NCBI GenBank assembly: GCA_014871385.1
Contig: CM026427.1
Location: 16,190,930 to 16,254,929 of the forward strand
DNA length: 64,000 nt
Direction: 5' to 3'
Origin: Ceratodon purpureus
Taxonomy: Eukaryota; Streptophyta; Bryopsida; Pseudoditrichales; Ditrichaceae
The position numbers were made by a program, and so were the translations under genes. This document shows, one piece after another, positions 1 through 14,191 of this stretch. How positions within the stretch are numbered: the stretch's first letter is position 1; every line of letters starts with the position of its first letter. The notes beneath the pieces were generated by a model, which was given only the letters and a program-made list of their open reading frames with translations, did not search any database and was not told where the DNA came from.

Positions 1-1760
1 GGCACTACGCCCGTCCCGATGTCTTGAGCTTGACGGTGCGGGATCAAGCTGTTCAACCTGTCACTTACACTTCAGATCTGCTATCACCTTACGGAAGGAA
101 GGATATGTTAGACATGTAAAGAATCCGAAAAACGCTTTCTTCAGCGCATTCCTTATATTGCAAGATGAGTGTAGACGACTACACTATTGAAATAATTTAG
201 TTAATGTTTTTGAGAGTTTTTCGAGAGATAGGAACGAGAAGAGTTAACAGTTGGCTGGTTAGTCTGCGTCTGCAGCAGACCTCACGCGTTTGAACCAAAA
301 TCTATGAATATCAAAATCATTACAGTTGAAACTAACACCGCCTTGATAGTGGACCTGGATACTTTTTCAAACCACTCCTCTTAATCACGTCTTGGTAGTG
401 TCCCTATCGTTCAGTTTTGCAAAAACAATTGCTAGTGTACATAATTTGTGTTCCTACCGTACCCATGGTATCACGAACGGGATCACGTATTGCTGGATTG
501 GTTCTTAGGAAACCTTCATGACGTTGATATTCCAATCACTGGAACTGAACACTAAAATTCCGAATTGCATTGTATGTCCATTGGACTCTAAGAATTCGAT
601 TCACTCCTAGAACCAAACTCCTGTCAGTGGTTTACTTAACGCATTCCATTAGTTCACCGCAGTGATAAAAGTTATTGTTCTATGGGAATGTTTCGGTTGA
701 AAATGTGCACCTTCGAAACCAGGTGAAAGCAATTCTCCTTCCGTCAACTCTACTTTCACCCAAGCTCCCACGGTAATAATTCCCATTATATGCGTGAATT
801 CAACTTTCAAATCCCCATTTGAATTAATAGAGAACAAAGGTGAAAAGGGCTTAGAGAAGGCCAGCCCGGCGTGGTCTGGCATAGTAAACCAATGAAGGGC
901 TAACCAAGTGCTGCCTCATCGCAGTGCATCATGGATAGAAGCAAAAATAACAGCCCCTCGATTACACTGAGCATCTAAATACGGAAAGCAGTATCCTCCT
1001 GAGGCTCTGAGCACTTTCAGTTGAGATCAAACACAGTACAATGACAACAAATCTGAGCAAGAAAATCGCATCTAATTAACCTCCATTACCTAGACGTACT
1101 TCAAAAGTTCCACGGACACATGAGTTTCGGAAGTTGTCGATTACCCGCAATTAACTAATTACCTGCACACCTACCATCGTAAGATACACTGGCTGATGTT
1201 TGTCATTATTGTAAGAGATGGGCCACTTGGTGTCCCCGTAAAAATTAATAAGCTAGCTCATCAGACTACATTTCACATTCGAATATGGTGAACCTCCGAA
1301 TGCAATCCTTGAATTCAACCTGGAATTGAGCTCCAGCACGAGATAAAAACAATCTGGAATCTGGATACAACACCTTAAAAAATCGACTTCTCACCGTCGC
1401 TCCCGCTGCAGCTACACCGGATTGATCAACGTAGGACATCCGCAGCACACTCATGTGTACAGCTTGTGGACTCGCACACCGCAACCTCACATGGCATACT
1501 TTCACCCAAAATCTACAACACTCCAAATTAGTACTGTACAAGATTCTTGTTTCATGACCAACCGAGATTCTCGAACTCTCAATACTCAACATATTCAAGT
1601 TGCACGTACGGCACCCTGGTCTGCATGTTCTCATGTTGACCAAAACACAGCAGGCATGATAACTTTAGCTCCAAAATCAGATCTATTTCCAGTAAATTCC
1701 GATGTGCAATTACAATATGATCCGTTTGAATTATCAGCAAGTATTCCCACTCACTGGTTG
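1..1760. other. Intergenic DNA and promoter region upstream of the proline-rich protein gene
   Basis: No gene is recognised here. The longest open frame worth noting is on the minus strand near 649-882 (77 residues, with a stretch rich in Val, Glu and Phe); it matches no family I know and lacks convincing splice context, so it is not called. The last few hundred bases are the upstream region of the gene starting at 1847. Confidence 0.5.
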
Positions 1761-1768
1761 TATAAAAG
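1761..1768 (+). promoter_or_regulatory. TATA box of the proline-rich protein gene
   Basis: TATAAAAG lies 86 bases before the ATG at 1847. Transcription would start about 30 bases downstream, giving a 5' leader of roughly 55 bases with no intron needed. The match to the plant consensus is near perfect, which suggests a strongly or conditionally expressed gene. Confidence 0.7.
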
Positions 1769-1846
1769 GAGAACCGAAATCCGCAACAAACCATCTCTCC
1801 AGCTGGTGTGTGACCATTCTCTGGAGCACACTGAAATCGATCTGCC

Positions 1847-2866
1847 ATGGCGGCCTTCACTCCCAAGCGTGATGTGTTCACGGCCCTCTTGCTGGTGGCG
1901 TTGGTATTGTTAGCGTCGGGGACGCAACCTGCCTCTGCCCATCGCTCATACAAGCCGCCCAGAAGCATGAAGGCGACGGTGAAGAACTGCATGAAAACCG
2001 TGCCATGCGTCATGAACGGTGTTCACGTGCCGCCCATGTCTACTCGCACAGTGGACGTCCTCCGCGTGGAGCTCAAGATTACCGTCTCGGTGATCGTGTC
2101 CCGGAAGAAGTGCTCCCTGCACACCATTCCCGTACCGCTGAAGTACTTGGTGGCGAGGGATCGGTTCGTGCTGGAGCTGAAGGACTGCAAGGCGTGCCGA
2201 GGCTGCTACGGGTGCAAGAAGGGCGCCCTGTGCCTCCGAGGCTCCATCGCGGGACACACCAAGTTCCAGAAGTGCCCCATCAGGATCAAGCTCCCGAACT
2301 CTCCATCGCCATCTCTTCCTCTTCCTCCTCCCCCTCCGCCGGTGGTGACACCGCCAGTCCTCCCACCAGTCGCTACTCCGCCTGTGACATTGCCTCCCAT
2401 CACCCCTCCAGTCCTTCCTCCGGTGACTCTGCCTCCTGTTCTACCTCCGGTGACTCTGCCGCCGGTAACGCTGCCTCCTGTTCTGCCTCCGGTGTCGTTG
2501 CCGCCTGTTGTCGATCCTTTGGGTCCAATTCTAGCGCCCGTGGTTGATCCGCTGGTCCCTATCGTGGCTCCCATCGTGGCTCCTGTAGGTCCCATTCTGG
2601 CTCCGATTGTGGATCCCATTGCGCCCATTTTGGCTCCGATTGTTGATCCGTTGGCTCCCATTCTGGCTCCAGTGGTGAACCCACTAGCGCCCATTTTGGC
2701 GCCCGTGATCGATCCTCTTGCGCCCATTGTTGCTCCCATCGTTGAGCCTTTGACGCCCATCCTTGCGCCAGTTCTTGCCCCGTTGGCTCCAATCACTGCG
2801 CCTGTCGCCCCCATTGTGACCCCCATTCTGTCTCCCCTCCTTCCTCCCGGGCTTGGCCTGCCATAG
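1847..2866 (+). CDS. Secreted Cys-rich / Pro-rich cell-wall-type protein with 11-residue repeats
   Basis: Single-exon gene, 339 residues. The N-terminus (about residues 1-31) is a signal peptide, with hydrophobic core FTALLLVALVLLASG and small residues before the cut (PASA/H). Residues 40-148 form a basic domain with nine cysteines (48, 54, 89, 114, 117, 120, 123, 129, 143), including a tight CxxCxxCxxC cluster at 114-123. Residues 150-219 are PPV[TL]LPP-type proline repeats. Residues 220-318 are nine back-to-back 11-residue units of the form P[VI][VI]DPLAPILA, followed by a short hydrophobic tail. The architecture (signal peptide, Cys domain, proline repeats) is that of plant cell-wall proline-rich proteins; a wall role is inference. 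I do not recognise the Cys domain as a named family. The ATG at 1847 sits in a good context (GCCATGG) below a TATA box. It converges with pyruvate decarboxylase. Confidence 0.85.
   Translation: MAAFTPKRDVFTALLLVALVLLASGTQPASAHRSYKPPRSMKATVKNCMKTVPCVMNGVHVPPMSTRTVDVLRVELKITVSVIVSRKKCSLHTIPVPLKYLVARDRFVLELKDCKACRGCYGCKKGALCLRGSIAGHTKFQKCPIRIKLPNSPSPSLPLPPPPPPVVTPPVLPPVATPPVTLPPITPPVLPPVTLPPVLPPVTLPPVTLPPVLPPVSLPPVVDPLGPILAPVVDPLVPIVAPIVAPVGPILAPIVDPIAPILAPIVDPLAPILAPVVNPLAPILAPVIDPLAPIVAPIVEPLTPILAPVLAPLAPITAPVAPIVTPILSPLLPPGLGLP
2504..2800 (+). repeat. Nine 33-bp coding repeats (11 aa each)
   Basis: Nine in-phase units encode P[VI][VI][DNEA]P[LIV]xPI[LVT]A. Codon use differs between units, so the array is not newly expanded and selection has kept the protein pattern. 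Confidence 0.85.
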
Positions 2867-3377
2867 ATCAGCTTACTCCGACATCTTTTTCAGTGCTTGT
2901 AAGGAGCTGCAGCAGCCTGCACTGACGCTAGAATGTTAGCCAGTTTCGAGAGTGTGAAGTCGGCGATGATCAATCGCGCCATCGAAGACATACAATGGTC
3001 ATCGTGGAGCGCGACTTGGCTTAATGAGCTGCAGCGTTTCGAATGTTGTGATTTGGAGTATAACTTACCAAATTGGTTTCAGATACATGTACTTGATTTC
3101 TAGGTTGTTGGATTGCATTGAGAGACATGCATAATATGTTGCAAAATCTGAAAATAAACTATCTATGTATATGTCCCTCAATAGTGCTAAAGCGGTGCGC
3201 TTAGGAATATTTAGGCTAAGTGAGAATGTGGATGATCCCGTGTTGTGCATTAGTCAGCCTTGATCCTGAAGGTTTGTGCATTAGTCAGCCTTGATCCTGA
3301 AGGTTTGTGGAATAAAGAGATTTTAACAATTGTTTACAATCGTATCACCATCGATAATGCATTATTTCACATTGATA
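2867..3377. other. 3' region between the Pro-rich gene and the ADH relic, with a 31-bp tandem duplication
   Basis: Probable 3' untranslated and intergenic DNA. It contains a near-perfect direct duplication of 31 bases (about 3244-3305, unit starting TGTGCATTAGTCAGCC) and no credible gene. Confidence 0.6.
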
Positions 3378-3580
3378 GGAGTTCAGCTTGTAAGGAAAAG
3401 AATGCAAAAGATGCAGTTTTACCTTACAGAGGAGTTCGGTAGCAATTTTGATTTTTAATTATGTACCCATCTCAGTTAGAATGAGTAAGAAATGTTCTAG
3501 ATATGGCCACAGTGGACCCTTGAAATACTTTGCATATATTCCACGCAGCCTATCCAACTGCTTAGGTCTCATTGCCAAAG
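3378..3580 (-). pseudogene. Alcohol dehydrogenase fragment (exon 5 plus following intron), broken
   Basis: This stretch aligns by eye with 10381-10610 of the intact ADH gene, covering part of exon 5 and the intron after it. Shared blocks include ACAGTGGACCCTTGA, CTTTGCA, TTCCACGCAG and CTTAGGT, and the intron shares GGAGTTCAGC and ATATGG. Read on the minus strand it gives V-G-stop-A-A-W-N-I-C-K-V-F-Q-G-S-T-V-A, with an in-frame TAG at 3552-3550. About 40 bases that encode the GLGTIG coenzyme loop and the splice donor are missing. Because intron sequence is kept, the fragment arose by DNA duplication, not from a retrotransposed mRNA. It cannot make ADH. Confidence 0.75.
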
Positions 3581-4013
3581 CACATTAAACAATGTGTAAC
3601 TTGCATTGATCAGTTCATAGTTTTGGTTTAGTATCAAAAAGCAACTGATTCTTAAGAAAAAAGAAATCAGCACACACGAGATTATGAAAAAAAACCGCTT
3701 CTTGAAATAGGTGCATAATTGTAAACTGTAACATATCGTCTTTAAAAATTTGTTATTTGGACAATAATAGGTTTCCAATATCATGTTTCACATGGGGTAT
3801 CTCTTTAGCGTATATCTGGTTTTCTAGCTATACGGTCGGTAGCAGAGACTAATAGATTAAGTAATAATTCAAGCGCCCCAAGTACCAACGCTTCTTACGG
3901 GAGTATTTTCCAACTTGAGCGCCCAGCGTGTGCCTCTTGAAGTCACAAATTATGTAGGATTTTATTTACATTTACAAAATTGGAGTAAGTTTTTGGATGG
4001 TGGCGCTGATAAT
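3581..4013. other. Downstream flank of pyruvate decarboxylase
   Basis: AT-rich DNA after the PDC stop codon, probably including its 3' UTR. No gene is seen. Confidence 0.5.
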
Positions 4014-7000
4014 CTACTGAGGATTAGGCGGGCGACCATTAGCAGCTGCTACCCGAGATCCCCACTCGAGCAGTTCCTTGCTGGTGTCATCCTTGTGCAG
4101 GATTACCTCGATGAAACACAGACAATCTTTCTTCTCTCCTTGCGCAGTAGCAATAGTCTCAAGAAGCTCCTCCTCAGTTCGTACCTGCAGTGTTTCATAT
4201 CCACAGCTTAAATTACCTATTCCATTGTATTTTTGAACTTTACATGTCAATAAGTATCACATGAACGTTCCATTATAAGAAAGTGCTGAACACTGAGAGC
4301 TGGGACTAAGCAATACCTTGCTAGTCCAGAGATTTCCTTCACCATTAGCGAAGGCCTCCACCACCCCAGTGTAGTTCCAGTTCTTGATGATGTTGTAAGG
4401 TCCATCATGAATTTCAACCTCAATGGTGTATCCACCGTTGTTGATCAAAAATATTATGCTTCTCTGCCCGCATCGTATCATTGTCGATACATCCTGGGCT
4501 GTTACCTGCTCAAAGCAATCACCCCACCACTGTCAAATGCCTTTGCATACATGGCAACTACATAAACGTGATAACTAGTTTGATATCCATTATTGTTCCC
4601 TAACCAAGTTCACATTTCACTTACTTGAAAGCTTCCATCACCAATGCATGCGATGACTCGTTTGTCTTTGGCACCTTGAGCGTAGCCCAAAGTGGCACCA
4701 ACAGACCAACCGATGGATCCATACTGCATCTGAAATTCGTACCCGCAACCCTCAGGAAGCTTTAGTTTCTGGCAGTTGAACCACGAGTCGCCCGTCTCGG
4801 CTATCACCGCCGTCTCATGTGACAGCATTCCCTGCAGCAACACACTGGGCGTTAAAAACTGGAACAATCCATGGCAGACAATCATGATTCTCTAAAGCCC
4901 GAACCTCAAGGATGGCCCTATAAGTGCTTGTAGGATGAGACTTAGTGAAAGTGTACCTGAATGTGGGAGAAAAGGTTGACAGTTTTGAGAGGCTCATTGG
5001 GCTTCTGCTTCTGTGGCAATCCGGAAGGGACGTACATGCGCGCGTAGTTGTCAAATGAAGTTGTGTTTCGCTTCACCCTCTTCGACAGGGCCTCCAGGAA
5101 GTCCTTCATCAAAACCATCCCGAATGCTTGGCCGTTTCCGATTTGGACTCTGTCCGGCTGCAGTAGGATAGATTTCTCCTTTTTGCACAGAAGTGAGTAC
5201 CCTACAGAACTGATCACACCACAACCCAGATTTTATTAATCTCAAAAATTTACAAGTTCCATACTCTTATTTTTAATCAGAGTGAACTCTCAAGAAATGT
5301 ATGTTAAGGTGCTTAACAGAAAAAACTGCAAAACAAACCAAACCTGTAATCATTGAAAATTGGGCCGACGAAGATGTAGACATCAGCCGATTCCACGATC
5401 TCCGCAACAAATGCAGTGCTCACAGCGCCCCAGTAAGTGCCAATAAAGCCGGGATGTGTCTCTCGGAGCATACCCTTCCCGGATGGCATGACGGCCACAG
5501 CATACCCGCTCGCTGAGGCAAAATCCTCAAAAGCTTCCTTGGCTTTGGCAACACGAATTTTGGGGCCCGCTACGACGACAGGCTTCACGCTTGTACTCAG
5601 GATCTTATCAACCGCGTCCAACGCTGCTTCGAGTTCCATTTGGTTGGTCTTGAGCTCACCGATTCCATACAAACTGCACCAGACTCCAAAAAATGAGCAC
5701 CCAAAAAGAATTTGGAAAATGTAGAAGATGATGAGTGAAGGTTTAGGAGATTTAGTAGGTGCAATTACATACCTGCCTTGATGGTCACTACGCTGTGTAA
5801 TACCATAAGGAATGGGCGAAGCCTTAAAGGATGGATGAGGAAGCGAGGGCAGGTTGCAGCTGACACTCAGATACACAGGCTTGCTCTTCGAGATCGCCAT
5901 GCAGATAGCTTTGTTTAGAATCTCATGTGCGTCGTCCAAATTTTGTATCACATACTGCACATAGGTCACACATGGTACACACTGTAAGCAAAACTCAGCT
6001 GATAATATTGCAAACGATTATAGGGACCTTCACAAGAGACTCGAAAGCAGAAGCAGAAGCAAGGTCTTTCTTTCTATTACAAGCATCCTTCTTGAGCTAG
6101 TTAACTTAATACGGAGAAGCAAGACTCTGCCCCTAAATGAAACTTGAAGCCAGAAGCAGTTATTACATGCATTTAGCAGAAAGTAGAAGCATGAAATGCA
6201 GTTGGAGCATGATGTGGTCAAAGTTTTGAACTAGCAGTGTGTAAATGAAAAAAATTGCAAGAGATAGAAACAGCGAGTGGCTGCTGAATCTGCTTCCTGA
6301 AGTGTAAATGACCCGAAGGATAGTTCTGATGTGGGTTAAGCTTCCAACCTGAGCGCACGTGATTTGTTGGAAGCAGCGATGCTCCTGACCAAAATCAGGT
6401 TCTCCAATGGTGTGATGGAGGATGCGATTAGTGCCGAAGTCGTTCGAGTTCGGGCCCCCCACAATGCAGATCACGGGAAGATTTTCGCTGTACGCACCAG
6501 CTATGGCGTTGATGACACTCAAACCCCCGACGGTGAACGTCACGGCGCAAGCGCCCACGCCGTTAGCGCGGGCGTACCCATCCGCAGCGTAGCCCGCGTT
6601 GAGCTCGTTGCAGCAACCGATGAGCTCGAGCTCCGGCTCCGCGACCAAGTGGTCGAGGAGAATCAGGTTGAAGTCCCCGGGCACGGTGAAGACGTCTCGC
6701 ACGCCGATCTCGACCAGCCGGCGGGCAATGTAGCGCCCCAGCGTCCACTCTGTCTCAGGCTCCACATTCCCGATTACTGTCCTCTCTCCTTTCTTCCCAG
6801 TGCCCATTTCGCCTCCTCCGCTGACGATCAGTTCACAATCGGTGCCGATTTCTGGTTCCTTTATTTCTGCAAAGAGACAACAACAATTGGGTTCATCCGC
6901 ACAAAAAAAATACTTCCATGGCGAACTAAGTGCCACAATCGTTCAAAACATGCTCCACACGAAATCACAACATTGTGTTACTAATGCACATCTTGCACCT

Positions 7001-7555
7001 CATTTAACTCCGTCAACTGACTCACCATGCACCTCAGCCCAGTCTCGACCTCAAGCTGATCGACTGTGACATTTTTACGGTAAGCATTGCCATTCCATTG
7101 AAAACCCATAGATTAGCAATTTAGAAGCAAAGACGACAAATGAAACCACAAAACGGCTCCTATATTGTACCCAGAGAACCACTCGGCCATAGCTCAAAAA
7201 TGCAGACTAATATCCCAGCACCCGGAAGCTGGAAACTGATCAACCCTCAGCGAATGTCTGAAGTACATTCAGATCGCCCAACTTCCTAAACCTGGAGCAA
7301 TGCTACCAGCTACCCGTGCAATCAATTCATGTAACCCCACTCGCCAAGCATCCCCAAATCAAGTCCAACACTACAGCAAAAAATAAAACTGTTCAACAAT
7401 ATACATGCAGCTCAACAATAGCCAACAGCAGGAATCCCGCACTCACCCCGCACAAAGCTCTGCAAATCAAATCTGAAGTAAGAAACCAACAGCGATGCCC
7501 AGTCTGAGAATAGAGTCATCCGCACACGACCAAAATTACCTCCGAACTGCAGCAT
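4014..7555 (-). CDS. PDC: Pyruvate decarboxylase (ThDP-dependent), first enzyme of ethanol fermentation
   Basis: Cytosolic, ThDP- and Mg-dependent; turns pyruvate into acetaldehyde and CO2. Coding exons: 7555-7540, 6866-6349, 5954-5773, 5673-5344, 5209-4957, 4831-4625, 4505-4317, 4184-4014. All junctions are GT..AG and phases agree, giving 621 residues (plant PDCs are about 600). Visible motifs: VPGDFN (Asp70), [16 protein letters not shown] (ThDP-activating Glu93), RILHHTIG (His156-His157), the ThDP motif GDGSFQ (497-502) through NNGGYTIE (Asn524-525, Glu531), and the C-terminal plant signature LEWGSRV...RPPNPQ. All catalytic residues are present, so it should be active. The first exon codes only five residues plus one base; if it is non-coding, ATG 6807 (residue 26) is the alternative start. 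It lies 1.57 kb downstream of ADH on the same strand, the next enzyme in the pathway. Confidence 0.93.
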
Positions 7556-8050
7556 CAACAAGCACGCTGATCGATCAGACTGTAAACTTCCCGACCATGA
7601 GCTCCGATGAATCGATCGACTTGGAGACAAACCTCATGGTTGGGTGAAACTTATAGGATACTCCGGAGGCGTTTCTAGTGGACCGTCAGGGAATACTCCA
7701 CAGGTGGCGAGTGGTTGCAAAAACAGTGCAGGCCAGATCATGACTGTCCTAGTAGAAGCTCGAAGGTGGTGGGAATTGAAGTTACGTAGCTTGTTTGGGA
7801 GATGCACAGTCATGGTGGTTCCTTTGCCAGATCTAGATCGATGGAGGTTGGAGGAAGAGATATAAGTATCTCCATGCATGCATCGATTGTCCATGCCAAA
7901 ACTATCTGGCAGTGGAGGTCGCCTTGAGGGCCGCTTTCAGCAAGTCCTTCTGCCATCGCAAGCTCCAGACGAGCATGGCCGACGTACGGTACTTGTGTTT
8001 TTCCCCAGGCATGGGCCAGTGGTGACGAGACTCCAGAAAGTTGGCCTCGT
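7556..8050. other. PDC 5' leader/promoter region
   Basis: A TATA-like CTATAA on the minus strand near 7650-7657 would start transcription close to 7625. The first PDC exon ends at a GT at 7539-7538. A seven-codon upstream ORF on the minus strand starts near 7597. No other gene is seen. Confidence 0.4.
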
Positions 8051-8053
8051 TGG

Positions 8054-8465
8054 GTTATCAGAAGCTTACCAGAAGGATTATCAGGAGATTATCAGAGGAT
8101 TATCAGAAGGTCACCCTGTTGATTATCAGAAGATTAGCAGCAGGTTATCATACGGTTACCAGTTGGTTATCAGAGGTTTACGAGAGTATTACTATAAATT
8201 TATCAGAGGGTTACCAGAATGTTACCAGTTGGTTATCGGGGGGATCACCAGGGTATTATCAGAAGATTATCGAAGGATTATAAGAACCTGGTTACCAATT
8301 GAATGTTAGAGGCTTACCATAGGATTACCAAGAGATTAGCAGAAGGTTATCAGAAGGTTACTAACTTACTTGTTGATAATTGGAGATTTACGAGAGGATT
8401 ATAAGGAGATTATCAGAGGATTATCAGGAGGTTTCCAGTTGATTATCAGAAGATTATCAGGGATG
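8054..8465 (+). repeat. Degenerate 11-bp minisatellite, consensus near GRTTATCAGAA
   Basis: About 35 diverged copies of an 11-base unit (GATTATCAGAA, GGTTACCAGTT and relatives) run without break. Because 11 is not a multiple of 3, all three frames look protein-like with Y-Q-K and L-S-E patterns, but this is a by-product of the repeat. It lies between the PDC promoter and the ADH 3' end. Confidence 0.85.
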
Positions 8466-9121
8466 CAGATCATGTGGGTCATTCTTGGAGAGTCTGATGA
8501 GCTTGGCTTGTGCTCTGAAGGAGAGGGATGGAAGTATTTAATTATTCCCGTGCATGCTAAGTCATCTCCAACAACCTTGTGGTCAATGTGGTCAATGTGG
8601 CAGCTATAAAATTATGTGGATTAATGATAAAATGAAATGAATGTTGGAAGGGGATGGTTGGTTGTGGGGAACTTGGTCCCTGCGAATGTGTGAGTACTGG
8701 AAGGAAAACAGTCAGAGAATTTTAGATTTCTGGATTGAAATAGTTAGTGTTTAGACTTTATTGTTTCAATATTATTATTGCTACAATTTTCACACTGTGT
8801 GTTGTGACACTCCTATTTGGATTTATGCCAAAATTTTAGACCACAATGTGGGTACACTTATCACTCCCTTGCTTTATGGAACTAATCCATTTACAATGGT
8901 CTTACCATTGAAGTAAGGTTCCATATGTGTCTTAGGGTTGAAGCCCAAATTCTCTATGCATATTGGCCTTCAATGTTGATTGATTCCAAATCTCCAAAGA
9001 ATTGTTATAGACATTCACTTTTGTGAACATTCTCCATAATCTGAATTAAGTTGGTGAAGCTAATTCAAAAAATTTATAAGTGGTTCTACACACCAAAAAA
9101 ATTAATGTGTGGAATACTAAG
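8466..9121. other. ADH 3' flank
   Basis: AT-rich DNA below the ADH stop codon (9122-9124), probably holding its 3' UTR. No gene is seen. Confidence 0.5.
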
Positions 9122-12916
<3,795 letters not shown>

Positions 12917-14191
12917 GGCCAACACCCCGACAAGATCTCAACTCTTTGCTCTCTCTTGCTAACTTGGGTATTTAATGCTTGTTTTGATTGATTGATTGAT
13001 TGATGGTAGTTCTGGAACCTCAGTGGGTGCAGTTTTGAGAACGTTCGTCGGGGTGTTGGCCAGCCACTGGAGCTGCTCCCGGTGTCGCAACTTGGATGTT
13101 GCACGTTGCCAAATATATCCAACGGGTACTCGGCCGGATTCTGGATTTGAAAGGGTGCTCTTGTGCCCTTCGAACACCCCGTTGCTCCCTCCCCATGACC
13201 TTTCACACTGCTCGCTTTCGCTCTATCTGTCTTTCCAATGTGGAAGGACAGCTTGTGGTGATCAGCCCTGGATTCTGCTTACTATTGGGAGCTTGATAGT
13301 ATATCAAGCTTACTTTGTAGAATTAGCACAAGAGATCTCCACATTTATTTCTCCCATTGGAGCATTGCACTACATTCTTCTTGCTTTTAACCACTTGAAA
13401 TCGTCACTACTCGCGCCACAAGTCCAAATTTTTGTAAGTGTGAAATATCTAATCTTCACACATTGAATAGTGCCAAATAATCACATTGAATATTATCAAC
13501 GATATGTTTTTGGGAAGGACCGTCCCAATTTCTAAAACTAGGCCTGGGTCAGACAGGTATCACTCAGTTATCCAGCAGATATCACCTGGGTACCATACAG
13601 TCATCAACCAAACAGCCAACACGCAGTAACCAAATTGTCACTACTCAAAACTGATACTATCGCCACGTAACTGATAGAAATAGTTGTCAGATAGTACGAG
13701 AATAAGCCATGTGGCTGCAGTCGACTGCATTAGGTAGAAACACCGACAATTCCCCATAACTTCCTGTCGCATTCAGAATTTCTCTACTAAAGCACTCAAC
13801 AATGTAATAGTATGATGAGAATTGAGGTCGGAAACCACACAAACGACTAAGGATTGCATGGACAGAAGTTGGATGGTACTTTTGAATCATTCATGATCGA
13901 ACATGTTGCAACATCAGAGGAATACTTTCCAAATTTCCAACATCTATAAACAAAGGTTTTGTTCCACATTTGTGTCGCACAAGGGTGGCCCAAGGAACCA
14001 AACCCAGGAGGAAAGCAGATCACCAAAATTACATCAGGAACCAAGTATATATCAATTGAGGAAGCCCACACTAGTTTTGTGGAGGTAGTCTTCGCTTCAA
14101 AATGGTTAAGGCAATGTTCACTCCGTCTATTATTTCACATATTGACACCACAGCTGTCCTGTAGGAGCAGTGTCTGCAAGGAAACACCAAC
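12917..14191. other. ADH promoter and UFD1 3' flank
   Basis: On the minus strand a TATA-like ATTAAATA lies near 12971, about 55 bases above the ADH ATG, and a (GATT)n run of about 20 bases at 12985-13004 sits just above it. A GC-richer block at 13040-13300 has no homology I recognise. The part near 14191 is probably UFD1 3' UTR. Confidence 0.45.

Noticed and set aside
2206..2826. Minus-strand Gly/Thr/Met-rich open frame (206 residues) opposite the proline-rich gene
   Set aside because: It is the antisense shadow of the CCN-rich repeat codons.
6364..6984. 206-residue plus-strand frame across PDC exon 2
   Set aside because: Antisense shadow of a conserved PDC exon.
7878..8309. Plus-strand open frame with repeated Y-Q / L-S-E motifs
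   Set aside because: Produced by the 11-bp minisatellite; similar patterns appear in other frames and there is no gene context.
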